The notes beneath the pieces were generated by a model that worked only from the letters and a program-made list of their open reading frames with translations, was not told the origin of the DNA and made no database searches. Made by a program: the position numbers and the translations under genes. From assembly GCA_025617745.1 (NCBI GenBank), contig CM046853.1, positions 7,622,873 through 7,686,872 on the forward strand: a stretch of DNA of 64,000 bases, written 5' to 3'. Origin of the DNA: Heliocidaris erythrogramma (Eukaryota > Echinodermata > Echinoidea > Camarodonta > Echinometridae). This document shows positions 10,087 through 19,867 of this stretch, in pieces; the first letter of the stretch is position 1; each line of letters starts with the position of its first letter.

Positions 10087-11373
10087 AGCCTTCGATACCG
10101 TTAACCATAATACTGTTAAGTAAATTAGAAGTAATGGGTTTAAATTCTGCATGTGTGCAATGGTTTAGGTCTTACTTGACCAATCGTCATCAAGTTGTCT
10201 CGTTGCAAAATGTACTCTCCGATTCTATGCCCATAAGATGCGGAGTTCCCCAGGGGAGCATATATTAGGTCCTATTCTTTTCATGTGCTACATTAATGAT
10301 ATGTGTGTTTGTGTCAACGACAGTAAATTACTTTTATATGCGGATGATAGTGTGTTACTATATTCTGGTACTGATCCTAAGCTGATCGGGGAAAAACTTA
10401 GCTTAGAATTATCAAACTGTGTTAATTCACTCTAAAAACTCAAATGTTAAATCTACATTTAAAAGGTTGGAGGAGTGACAACATTTTCAAAATGGTAAAT
10501 GAACACTTTTAACATGCTGCATCCAACCTTTAAACTATTAGATCCAGCATGTTAAAAGTGTTAATTTACCATTTTAAAAATGTTGTCACTCCTCCAACCT
10601 TTTAAATGTAGATCTAACATTTGAGTTTTTAGAGTGTTGGATGACAGCAAATAAGCTTAGCTTGGGCCTACATATTGGTAAAACCGAAAGTATTTTGTTT
10701 TGTTCGCGGGGTAGGCTGAAGTATACTGATGATTTCAATATAAGTTATAACAATCAACTCATTAAGAGACAGGATTCTGTGAGGTATTTAGGACTAAATA
10801 TAGCTAGTGATCTTTCTTGCTCAAGTTTGGTTGACAGTATTGTCAAAAAAGCTAGGCCTAATGCTCGTCTAAAATTCTTGTATCGTTATCAAAATTGCAT
10901 GAACTTAAAATCAAGACGCATTTTAAGTTTTTCCTTAATACAATGTTTATTTGATTATGCTAATGCGGCATGGTACTGCAGTCTAGGCAAGGTGGATCAA
11001 AACAAGTTAAAAATAATTCAAAATAAGATTGTAAGATTTATCAATCACTTACCACCAAGAACACACATTGGGAAGAGTGAACTTGAAACAGCTGGTCTTC
11101 TTCATGTAAACCTTAGATCACAACAACTTTTAATTCACCATGTACATAAGATTTTTTACTCTAATGCAGATCACTATATATATTTCAAATAATTTTACTC
11201 GCTCTTCAAGTGTTCATGGGCATGACACTAGAAATAGTCAATTTAATTTCGTAGTGCCTAAGCGGAAAGGTAAAATTGGAAATTCCTTTTATTTTAACGG
11301 TATTCTTTTCTGGAATTCCCTCCCAAATCATGTTAAGTCAGTTAAGAATTTTTACATTTTAAAAGGGTATTGA
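10087..11373 (+). pseudogene. LINE reverse transcriptase, C-terminal part, interrupted
   Basis: Starts at AFDTVNH, has GVPQGSILGPILF near 10,240, YADDSVLLYS (10,338 region), then the frame to 10,427. After a 209-bp insertion it resumes at WMTANKLSLGLHIGKTESIL, RYLGLNIASDLSC and LFDYANAAWYCSLGKV, with a frameshift near 11,190 before GILFWNSLPNHVKSVKNF. The catalytic YADD is intact. It lacks the endonuclease and the first RT motifs because of truncation, so it cannot be active. Jockey/L2/CR1-like by motif style. Confidence 0.85.
10428..10636. mobile_element. 209-bp snap-back MITE inside the LINE RT frame
   Basis: A nearly perfect inverted repeat with arms of about 90 bp: CACTCTAAAAACTC at the left, GAGTTTTTAGAGTG at the right, and a short centre near ACCTTTAAACTATTAG. 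TT lies on both sides, so a 2-bp target duplication is likely. Removing the element plus one TT joins the two RT frames exactly in phase. Confidence 0.93.
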
Positions 11374-11869
11374 AGCATCATCTGAAAAATGTGTCTACTC
11401 CATAACTATATTTCTCCTCTCCTTTTTGCAGCTCAGATGGTTTTTTCCTATATTATATGACTTATGTAACCAACGTTTATTATCGATAGTTTCATTATGA
11501 TTTTCTGTATATAGTTTTTTCCGTTGAGTAAGTCTTGTTTTCACGTTTATGTAATCTTCGCCTACTTTATAAAAATGTTATGTTTTATTTTGCTACTTTA
11601 GTACATTCTTATTACTTGTCGTACGTGTACGATAGTCTTGTAGTCGTACTAATGTGTTTTCTTAGTGTATTTTTTAATCAGTTATTTAGGTAAGGACCCC
11701 ATTGGAAATAAGCCATTTCGGCTTTCATGGGCTATCCTGTCATGGTACCTGGTTATGTTTGTATTGCAATATACCTGACGAATAAATCAAATCAAATACT
11801 TTATGTGATCTGCTTGATTTCTCATTGTAATCTGCTTGATTTCATTAAATTAAAGTATAAGAGAGAGCG

Positions 11870-12360
11870 AGTGAGGGGCACTTATAAGAGATGAAAATGT
11901 GCATTAATAAGAAGAGGGAAAGGGCTCATATTAGTTAGGAAAAGGGCACTTATCAGAAGTAAAGAGGGGGCATTTATCAGATTTGAAAATGAGCTCTTAT
12001 CAGAAGGGGAAAATTGGTACTAGAAAGGAAAGGGGGCACCTATCTCACAATTAAGAATGCACTTATCAAGGGAGAGAAGGGCACATTAGGGAGAAAGGGG
12101 GCAATCATATTTGAAAAGGGGCACTTATTAGAAGCAGAAAAGGGCACTTATAAGAAAGATAGGCACTATCCGAAGTAAAATTGAATTTATCATCAGAAGA
12201 AAAGGGCACATATTAGAGATAGGGAGCCAATTATCATATGAGAAAAGTGGCACTTATCAGAAGGAGAAAAAGGGCAATTATCAGAAGGGGAAATGGCACT
12301 TATTAGAAAGGGAAATGTGCACTTTTAATAGTAAAGAGGGCACTTAACAAAAGTTATGTT
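11870..12360. repeat. Degenerate GGGCACTTATCAGAAG minisatellite
   Basis: About twenty irregular units of 20-28 bp around AAAGGGGGCACTTATCAGAAG. Spacing and sequence vary, so the array is old. It lies between the LINE and a small MITE. No gene is seen. Confidence 0.8.
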
Positions 12361-12369
12361 GATTCCAAA

Positions 12370-12508
12370 GGGGCCAGTTGCACAAAACTTGCGCAACTCC
12401 TACAAATCAAACGTAAGTCCTTAATGCGCACTTCTGACTGGTTGAAAATTAAGTTGCGTTTGATTCTCATGAGATGCGTTCAAACGCAAGTTTTTTGCCA
12501 CGGGCCCC
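12370..12508. mobile_element. 139-bp MITE (GGGGCC...GGCCCC ends)
   Basis: Terminal inverted repeats of about 24 bp: GGGGCCAGTTGCACAAAACT at the left and AGTTTTTTGCCACGGGCCCC at the right. Internal CAAACG boxes are also inverted. There is no coding capacity; the superfamily cannot be assigned without target duplication evidence. Confidence 0.75.
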
Positions 12509-12782
12509 TGATCAGATTGACATTCTTATGTCTAGATTTTAGACTAGCTGTCTTGCCTAGCCTCGCCTGGCCTGCTAGGTCGCTGCGCAGTGCAGTGCGT
12601 TGTTGTTCGTTACCATACCGCGTTTTCCTCGCCCATTTTTTTCCTTTTCACACGTGATATACCACCTAGTCTTGTTTTATATGAAAGTGTGGGCTGTTTC
12701 TGGCTTGTTTTCAAAGCTTTATTGATTAACCTTTTAAATTTGTTTACAATATACTTAAAAGTACTTTAAAGGCTGATTAGCA

Positions 12783-13151
12783 ATGCAGAATGAACTTCAA
12801 AATAATCCTGGCATGGAAACAGATGAAAATGTATTAGCTGCTGCGTGGGTTCATGAAGCTGGCATGACTGATCAAGCAGAAGAAATTGTGAATAATGATG
12901 ATGGTGGAGAACCTGCTGACGGAAAAACGCCAAAAACGCCGAAATCTAAACGATGGGGAAAATACTCGAGGAGGTACAGTAAGGCCTGGGAGAAAGAAGC
13001 TGAATTTACTCAGTGGTTGATGCCTGTTGCCGGGGACGAAAAATCAGCTACTTGTCGATTTTGTCGGTGCACACTTCGAGCTCATCACGCTGATCTCAGA
13101 CAGCATTCTCGAACGGACAAGCATCAAAGGAACGCCACTAAATTCACTACG
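12783..13151 (+). CDS. First coding exon of a CCHH (BED-like) zinc-finger protein
   Basis: The ATG at 12,783 has an in-frame TGA three codons upstream (12,774), which supports the start. The exon encodes 123 residues. An acidic N-terminus (to about 45) leads to a basic stretch TPKTPKSKRWGKYSRRYSKAW, then EFTQWLMPVAGDEKSATC, then a finger with C91, C94, H108 and H114 (CX2C-X13-HX5H). The pattern of aromatic residues before a CX2C...HX5H finger resembles BED-type fingers found in DNA transposases and in host regulators derived from them. The frame meets a good splice donor, ACG|GTAAGC, at 13,151/13,152. No further exon is recognised before the LINE at 14 kb, so the rest of the gene is either far downstream or lost. 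Function is unknown. Nucleic-acid binding is inferred from the finger. Confidence 0.6.
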
Positions 13152-13959
13152 GTAAGCAAGCACTAGCATTATAACACTAGCGCTGTTAACATGGTTAACA
13201 AGGAGCTCGTACTAGTCGTACAGCTACACTGTATGTAGCAGTAGGCAGCAATAGGCAGTAGTAGTACTAGTAGTGCAGTAGCACGGTACGGGACTTCCGC
13301 ATACGAGCTGTGCATGCAGCAGGCGCTAGCTGCAAGTGTGAGCATGCCAGCCCGGCGCTACTCCCTTGAACTAACTTGACACGGCTACCGTCATGACCGT
13401 ACCGAGTCGATATTCTGTACCTACAAAACTGTGTCCAGCTTTAACTTTAAGCCTTTACTAAGCTTTGCTTAGCTGAGATAAGTGAGAGTGATCTGATGCA
13501 TCCTTGCAGGGTCTAAACTAAGTAAGAACGCAGTGGCTATTCTTACTGCGGCAGCCCGAACACGTAACTGTTAGTGTTCAGGCTGCGATCAGCAGTCCTT
13601 TGATTGCTTGGATGTCTCTTAATTACAACAAAAATACAAGGTCGTTTGTCAAAATGATAGCATGAAACATGACATTAGTTGATTTTAGGCTACTTTAGGT
13701 ACTTACAAAACTTTCCGATTGACTGTCGTCTTTCTTTTCAATGAGGATGATACAAAAAAGGCATATTTATCTCCAAGAGCCTGTACTAAAAACTTCTGTA
13801 GGTCGGTGTTTTGCTTGCAATGCGCATGCGTCAGCAGCTCCAAATAATACAGACAAGAAGGGAAGATTATGAATATTCATTAGACGAGTGGGCTCGAGGG
13901 AGAGCGCTCGAGATCGGCGGATCACAGTGGATATATGAATATTCATTATTCCTGTGATG
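13152..13959. other. Presumed intron start and spacer; no further exon seen
   Basis: Follows the finger exon. It contains a (GTA)n-like stretch near 13,240-13,290 and a hairpin with GCAGCCCGAACAC / GTGTTCAGGCTGC at 13,550-13,585. GAATATTCAT occurs twice near 13,871 and 13,937, just upstream of the LINE, possibly part of its leader. Confidence 0.45.
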
Positions 13960-13989
13960 AAAACTATGGCGTCAATGATTGTAAAACCC

Positions 13990-14368
13990 TTGTTTATGGG
14001 GTGAAAGAGCAATATGTTGTGACAATTGCAACGAATGGTATCATGCAGATTGTATGAATATGAGGACTGCGTGCTACGATACATTAGCACAACATAGCAG
14101 TCTATCTTGGATATGCTGCAATTGTGGTTTGCCAAATTTTGCCTCAAGTCTGTTTTCATCTAGAACTAGTAATATAACAAAGTCATCAAATAGTTTTACC
14201 AACCTAATGACAGATGACGACAGTGAAAGTGATCACATATTGTTACCACTGGCTACATCTTCCCCGCAACAACCAAAAAGAAAAGCTAGAGATAAAAAAT
14301 TAGATTATCCTAGTATTGAGTCCTACTACTACGCAAGAGGACTTACAGAAGGCAGATTGTATCATTAG
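13990..14368 (+). pseudogene. LINE PHD-finger segment
   Basis: Read in the frame that gives ERAICCDNCNEWYHADCMNM and then SLSWICCNCGLPNFASSLF. It carries the Cys4-His-Cys3 spacing of a PHD finger, with the more N-terminal Cys pair only partly readable near NDCKTLVY. A Ser/Asp-rich linker follows up to 14,368. The frame then has to shift to reach the endonuclease frame that opens by 14,316. In the family this finger probably binds chromatin or nucleic acid; that role is inference. Confidence 0.7.
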
Positions 14369-15985
14369 ACCTGATCATACTTCTCAAAACAAAGTAAAGG
14401 ACAGTAGGCTTAGATCTACTAATAAAATAAAAAACCAAAACCAGAAAAGCACAAAAATAATGAAAGTACTAGTAGTGAATTTCCAAAGTATAAGAGGTAA
14501 AACCGCTGAATTACAGACAAGTTTACAGTGTGAAAACCCGGATCTAATCATAGGCACAGAAACGTGGCTTGATGTTTCTGTAAATAGTTCTGAAATTTTC
14601 CCGAGTAGTTACAGAGTCTTTAGGAAAGATAGACAACCAAATGTTAAAGGAACTGCACATGGAGGTGTATTGATAGCAGTAAAAAACAACATTGTAAGCA
14701 CACCACGAATAGTGGTCATATTGACCACTACGAATACAAAATGCAAAAATAGTTGATATTTTCTGTCGCGTGTAGTAAAGGTATGGGGGGAAAATAAGAT
14801 AAATATTTTAAATACTTGCTTTCAAATTCAGCCCTTAAAAATCTCACTCCTACCTCAAATGGCCGTTAGAAAGAACTTTTGATATTTTCAGCAAAATCCA
14901 AAGTCAAAATCTTGTCCAAAACCGGAGAAATCCCCGCCGATTTGTTTCGCGATCGCGTGTTGTTTACATACTGCCGATGTCTTAGACTAAAATCGGCCAA
15001 TAAAATTTTTGTCCACGAAGAAACTCGGGATCGCAAGCGCACATTGATCTTTACGATCGCGCACACAGAAAATCGGGACTTTCCGTGTATGCCACATAGG
15101 GACCGAATTTTTAAGGACAAAACTCTTTTGGGGAGATGTCAGCGCCCGCGGCGACCAGGAAATGTACACAATGACTCCGATAGCTCGTTTCGCGAGAATC
15201 AACAGTAAATTACGGATTTGATTTTTGGAAATATCTTTTCCAACATCGGTGAGTTGAATTTATTGTATTTCTTGGATATTTAGTGGTCGGTTTAAGTAAA
15301 TTAAATGCCGATTTTGAGTGAATGTTTGTGACTTTTGTGCAGTGGTGTTTTAAAAAGTTGAGGTGTACGACTGCCTACATTATACACACGAAGTATAGGA
15401 ATGTAGCTATGAGTGATCGTAAGTATCCCGAGACTAGATCTAGATCTGGACACCACAAATGAAAGTGTCTGGATAGAAATAAGAGTACAAGGAATGCAAC
15501 CGATATTAGTTGGTTCTTATTATCGCCCACCAAATACTGATAGAGAGTATTTAAACGGTTTAAGGAAATCCTTGGAAAAAATAAACCCAAATCAGTTTAG
15601 TAACATCTGGCTGGGGGGAGATTTCAACCTAGGGGATATAGCATGGGATACTCAGTCAATACGCCCTGGTGGCCAAAAAAACACCATGGGCAAAGATCTC
15701 ATAGACATAGCCAATGATTATGGACTAGAACAGATTGTAGCTGGACCCACTCGTGGAGAAAACATCTTAGATCTGTTCTTCATTAAAAACCCATCTCTTG
15801 TTGTAAAATCTAATATAATTCCTGGTATTAGTGATCATGATGGTATACCTATGATACTAGTAAATGCTAAACCATCTAGCATAGCACAGAAGCCAAGAAA
15901 AATATATTTCTACGGTAAAGCTAACGTAAAGGGACTGAAAAAAAAATGTATGAGACTAGTAAAGATTTTAAAGAAAAAGACTTAA
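14316..15985 (+). pseudogene. LINE AP-type endonuclease, split by about 0.7-kb insert
   Basis: First half, to about 14,710: KVLVVNFQSIRGKTAEL, then GTETWLDVSV (metal-binding Glu), then HGGVLIAVKNNIV. Second half, from about 15,430: ESVWIEIRVQ, VGSYYRPPN, LGGDFNLGD, ENILDLFFIK and GISDHDGIP. These are the standard EN motifs (E, YRPP, GGDFN, SDH) and all catalytic residues are kept. The insert at about 14,712-15,410 separates the halves. The frame ends at 15,985 after a run of nine A at 15,938-15,946. A one-base change in that run would fuse it to the RT frame. Confidence 0.85.
14712..15410. mobile_element. Unclassified insert in the LINE endonuclease
   Basis: About 0.7 kb that interrupts a conserved endonuclease and so must have arrived after the LINE. 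ATTGTAAGCACACCACGA at its left and ATCGTAAGTATCCCGAGA at its right may be the diverged target duplication, because both occupy the same position in the endonuclease. Inside are GC-rich CG-containing boxes (CGCGATCGCGTG, TACGATCGCGCACAC) and a run CGCCCGCGGCGACC. No protein or terminal repeat is recognised. Confidence 0.5.
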
Positions 15986-17988
15986 ATACCACAAATGAAA
16001 ATGATTTATGGATTGAACTGAAAGATAAACTACACAAAGCAGTCAATACTCATATCCCATCTAAAATGATGGGCAGTAGAAAAGAAGCTCCCTGGATAAA
16101 CCCTTCAATTAAACGCAAATACAAGCGTAAACAAAGGGCTTATAATAAAGCCAAAAAGAGTAAGAAACCAGAAGATTGGGAGAAATTCAAGGAAATTAGA
16201 AGAGAAAACAAAAAAGTAATAAGGAAAGCATATCGAAAATACGTTAATGAAAAATGTACAGACTCACCCAAACAGTTCTGGAGTTTTATAAAGACTCTTA
16301 GGAAAGACTCTTCTGGCTTACCAGCCCTGCGGGACATGGAGTCAGGAACACTCGTGACAGATAGTAAACAAAAAGCTGAATTACTAAATAAACAATATCA
16401 ACAGCAATTCACACAGGAAAGGGTATCAGACCTTCCAACAGAATGTGAAACTAACATTCCATCAATGCCAGACATTGAGGTAATGGAAGAAGGGGTGGTC
16501 AAGTTGCTTAAAGAACTTAGCCCACACAAAGCGGCAGGTCCAGATGAAATATCTCCCTGGGTCCTCGAAAAAACAGCTGAAGAAATTGGGCCCGCACTAA
16601 CCATTGTCTTTCAACTATCACTTGAAACAGGAATAGTTCCTGAGGATTGGTTGTGTGCAAATATAACACCTATTTTTAAGAAGGTTGATAAAACGCAACC
16701 AGCAAATTATCGCTCAGTAAATCTCACCTCAGTCTGTAGTAAAATAATGGAACACATTCTCTGTTCTAATGTAATGTCTCACTTGGATACACATAACATA
16801 CTGTGTAGCCAACAGCATGGGTTTCGCAAAAACCATTCTTGTGAAACACAGTTGATTTCCACCGTGCAAGATATTGCATATGAATTAGATCAGAAACATC
16901 AGGTAGACGTAATAATTATGGACTTTCAAAAGGCATTTGATAAAGTGCCCCATAAAAGACTACTACTCAAACTCTGGCGCTATGGCATTAGGGGGAAGAT
17001 TCATAGATGGATAAAAGGTTTCTTGACAAATCGAAAACAGCGGGTAGTTATAGAGGGTGAATGCTCTGAATGGGTCAAAGTAGATTCTAGTGTACCGCAA
17101 GGGACGGTCTCGGGCCCGATAGATTTTTTACTCTTCATAAACGATCTCCCTGATGGCCTTGAATCAAGCTGCCGTCTATTTGCAGACGACTGCATTCTGT
17201 ACACACCAGTATCAGGCAACAAAGATGCCGAAAGGTTACAAAGAGACCTAGATAGATTATCATCTTGGCAAAATAAGTGGCAGATGGACTTTAATGTCCA
17301 AAAGTGTTATGTTCTTCGTATCACTCATGCCAGAAAAACACACAAATACGATTATAACTTGAACAACACTACATTACCAGAAACTAATTCCCATACTTAC
17401 TTGGGAGTTGACATAAGCAAAGATCTAACATGGAACACTCATGTTGATAGAGTTTGCGCAAAGGCAAACAGAACACTAGGTTTCCTTAGAAGGAATTTAT
17501 ATTCCTGTCCATCTCATGTAAAGGAATTGTCTTATAAGACACTTGTGAGACCCATACTGGATTATTGCTCATCCGTATGGGATCCACACACTCAAACGCT
17601 TATTAATAAATTAGAAATAATACAGAATAGAGCTGTTCGTTTTATAACAGGAGACTACAGGTTGAGAAGCAGTGTAACAGAAATGAAAAAGAAACTTAAA
17701 ATCGAAACCTTACAACAAAGGCGAAAAACAAATCGCCTATCAATCTTTCAACAGGCAGTTGTGGGTCACCTCGTTGTGCCAGTGCAGTCCATCCTGCGCC
17801 CGGTCCAAAGGAATTTGAGAAAAACTTCGGTAAATAGTTACATTCCAATTGCTACTAACAAAAATTGTTGTAAATTCTCTTTCATACCCCGTTCAATTAC
17901 TGACTGGAATAATCTACCAAATACAGTAAAAACAATCCTCGACAAACACAAATTTATGGAATCTGTACAAAAACACTTCTCAAATTAA
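15946..17988 (+). CDS. LINE reverse transcriptase, intact 680-codon frame
   Basis: A continuous frame for the RT half of a LINE ORF2 polyprotein, which copies element RNA at a nicked target site. Visible in order: a basic linker (APWINPSIKRKYKRKQRAY, about residues 50-75), the RT start SPHKAAGPDEISPWVLEK (about 190-210), NYRSVNLTSVCSKIMEHIL, QQHGFRKNHSCETQL, VIIMDFQKAFDKVPHKRLL (first catalytic Asp), SSVPQGTVSGPIDFLLFIND, RLFADDCILY (catalytic Asp pair), HTYLGVDISKDLTW, LVRPILDYCSSVWDP and the C-terminal FIPRSITDWNNLPNTV. All three catalytic aspartates are present. The PQGT box reads GTVSGPID where relatives usually have GTVLGPLL, hinting at some decay. The start at 15,946 is only the first ATG of the open frame; the real protein would be a fusion with the endonuclease upstream. 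It belongs to a mobile element, not to a host pathway. Confidence 0.9.
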   Translation: MYETSKDFKEKDLNTTNENDLWIELKDKLHKAVNTHIPSKMMGSRKEAPWINPSIKRKYKRKQRAYNKAKKSKKPEDWEKFKEIRRENKKVIRKAYRKYVNEKCTDSPKQFWSFIKTLRKDSSGLPALRDMESGTLVTDSKQKAELLNKQYQQQFTQERVSDLPTECETNIPSMPDIEVMEEGVVKLLKELSPHKAAGPDEISPWVLEKTAEEIGPALTIVFQLSLETGIVPEDWLCANITPIFKKVDKTQPANYRSVNLTSVCSKIMEHILCSNVMSHLDTHNILCSQQHGFRKNHSCETQLISTVQDIAYELDQKHQVDVIIMDFQKAFDKVPHKRLLLKLWRYGIRGKIHRWIKGFLTNRKQRVVIEGECSEWVKVDSSVPQGTVSGPIDFLLFINDLPDGLESSCRLFADDCILYTPVSGNKDAERLQRDLDRLSSWQNKWQMDFNVQKCYVLRITHARKTHKYDYNLNNTTLPETNSHTYLGVDISKDLTWNTHVDRVCAKANRTLGFLRRNLYSCPSHVKELSYKTLVRPILDYCSSVWDPHTQTLINKLEIIQNRAVRFITGDYRLRSSVTEMKKKLKIETLQQRRKTNRLSIFQQAVVGHLVVPVQSILRPVQRNLRKTSVNSYIPIATNKNCCKFSFIPRSITDWNNLPNTVKTILDKHKFMESVQKHFSN

Positions 17989-18393
17989 GCAAAAACCCTC
18001 TCTCGTAGCCTTCATACCACCTGCGCACCCTACCCCTGCCCGTTTTACCCCTTTTAGGGGTGTTGGGCAGTATCACCATCAAGTATCGAGTAATAAATAT
18101 TCATAGGCGCATGCGCAAGTGCCTATTTTCGTTTCTGCTTCAACAACATGGCGAATGGGACTGGTTTCGAAAATTGAGAGTAAAAAGTGACATTCATCGA
18201 TTCTACACATTTTTTTGGAAAAGCTGATTTGCGGAAGGTCTGTTTAGGTAAGTTGCATCGTATATATGATACTTTAATTCCAAAAAATAACTTAATTGGC
18301 AATATTTTCAATGGTCATTTGAACATTGGTAAATTGTGAGACCCACCGAATCGTACTGGTTTCACTCAGGACGCTGGGGCTATGGCTATTCAT
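17989..18393. other. LINE 3' tail and spacer; no gene seen
   Basis: C-rich 3' sequence with an ACCCCTTTTAGGGGT palindrome near 18,047-18,062, then low-complexity DNA containing GCGCATGCGCAAG. No repeat end or coding exon is recognised. Confidence 0.5.
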
Positions 18394-19834
18394 GCTATTC
18401 TTACGACGCGTCGTAAGAATAATTTTCCGGCTATTCTTACGACGACATGCGCATAGGGTTAGGGTTAGGAAAATGGAGCGTATGCGCATGTCGTATTTTT
18501 AGCTCACCGGAGCCTATGGCTCGAGTGAGCTATTGCGATGGAAATTTGTCCGTCGTCCGTTAACTTTTTACATTTTCATCTTCTTCTCCAAAACCCATGA
18601 TCGGAATTCAACCAAACTTGGTAGGAATCATCCTTAGGGGTAGGGGACCCAAAGTTGCTAAAATGGTACATGTGGCCCCCAGGGGGGCCCAGGGGGAGGG
18701 CCTCCAATTGTAAAAGCTATGTAAATTTCAAACATCTTCTTCTCCAGAACCAGGCATAGCTCAGACTTGGTATTTTGTATGGAGATACCTCTATAGATAA
18801 AGAATGAATGTTGTTCATGAAATTTCTCTGAGTGGCCCTATAGGGGCCCTGTGGGGGTAACATACTGGAGGGGGGGGGGGGGGGGCGCTGCCAGGCAAAA
18901 TGTACATTCTGATCTTCTTCTCCAAAACACATGATCGGAATTCAACCAAACTTGGTAGGAATCATCCTTAGGGGTAGGGGACCCAAAGTTGCTAAAATGG
19001 TACATGTGGCCCCTAGGGGGGCCCAGGGGGAGGGCCCCCAATTGTAAAAGCTATGTAAATTTCAAACATCTTCTTCTCCAGAACCAGGCATAGCTCAGAC
19101 TTGGTATTGTGTATGGAGATACCTCTATAGATGAAGAATGAATGTTGTTCATGAAATTTCTCTGAATGACCCTGTAGGGGCCCTGTGGGGGTAACATACT
19201 GGAGGGGGGGTGGGGGGCGCTGCCAGGCAAAATGTACATTCTGATCTTCTCCAAAACACATGATCGGAATTCAACCAAACTTGGTAGGAATCATCCTTAG
19301 GGGTAGGGGATCCAAAGGTGCTAAAATGGTACATGTGGCCCCCAGGGGGCCCAGGGGGAGAGCCCCCAAGTGTAAAAGCTATGTAAATTTCAAACATCTT
19401 CTCCAGAACCAGGAATAGCTCAGACTTGGTATTGTGTATGGAGATTTTTTTCTGGGTGGCCCTATAGGTGGTCTGTGGGGGTAACATACTGGAGGGGGGG
19501 GGGGCAAGTTGTCCGCCATCCATAAACTTTTTACATTTTCAGCTTCTCCAAAACCCATGATTGGAATTTAACCGAACTTGGTAGGAAGCTCAGACTTGGT
19601 ATTGTGTATAAAGATACCTCTATAGATGAAGAATGAAAGTTGTTCATGTGCTAGAGAGAACATGCACCAGATGTGAATTGATCCACCTCAGGTGAGCGTC
19701 GTGCCCCCTGGGGCTCTTGTTAAAGAATAGCCGGAAAATTATTCTTACGACGGCACAGAGTATGAAAATGGAGCGTGTGCGCGTGTCGTAAGAATAGCCG
19801 GAAAATTATTCTTACGACTCGTCGTAAGAATAGC
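18394..19834. mobile_element. TIR element with GCTATTCTTACGACG ends
   Basis: The left end holds GCTATTCTTACGACGCGTCG, then TAAGAATAATTTTCCGG, then a second CTATTCTTACGACGACATGC. The right end is the reverse complement in the same order (CCGGAAAATTATTCTTACGA, CTCGTCGTAAGAATAGC). Each terminus is itself a palindrome around CGACGCGTCG/CGACTCGTCG. There is no transposase. Its interior is largely replaced by a second element at 18,496-19,723. Confidence 0.8.
18496..19723. mobile_element. AGCTCACC...GGTGAGC element with 330-bp internal repeats
   Basis: Starts TTTTTAGCTCACCGGAGCC and ends CAGGTGAGCGTCGTG plus GGGGCTCTTGTTAAA. The inside consists of at least three tandem units of about 300-336 bp (18,566, 18,902, 19,231, with a partial from 19,530), each carrying CATGATCGGAATTCAACC, CAAACTTGGTAGGAATC and a GGCCC-rich box followed by a G tract. 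The Pro/Gly-rich minus-strand frames here come from the repeat. It sits inside the CTATTCTTACGACG element and is therefore younger. Confidence 0.78.
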
Positions 19835-19867
19835 CACTGCCAACTAAGAAAGGCATTAGCCATTACC

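Larger units (their letters stand above)
10060..11824 (+). mobile_element. 5'-truncated LINE with exact 24-bp target duplication
   Basis: Identical 24-bp direct repeats, beginning TTATGTGATCTGC and ending TTTCTCA, flank the element at 10,060-10,083 and 11,801-11,824. Between them lies a LINE that starts abruptly at the KAFDTVNH part of the reverse transcriptase and ends in an AATCAAATCAAATAC tail. This is the classic product of target-primed reverse transcription with 5' truncation. The exact repeats suggest a fairly young insertion. Confidence 0.93.
13960..17988 (+). mobile_element. Near-full-length jockey/CR1-like LINE (PHD + EN + RT)
   Basis: The parts come in LINE order: a PHD-type finger (CCDNCNEWYHADC...WICCNC) near 14,010-14,120, an AP-type endonuclease (14,460-15,900, split by an insert) and a reverse transcriptase (15,946-17,988). 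A PHD finger ahead of the endonuclease is known from CR1-like elements. The 5' end is not sharply defined. After the stop at 17,988 a short 3' tail runs on, including CCCTTTTAGGGGTG at about 18,050. I did not find a convincing target duplication. Confidence 0.85.

Noticed and set aside
18717-19523. Pro/Gly-rich minus-strand frames with PPPPSSMLPPQGP
   Set aside because: They follow the 330-bp tandem units and G tracts of a mobile element; each unit gives the same peptide.
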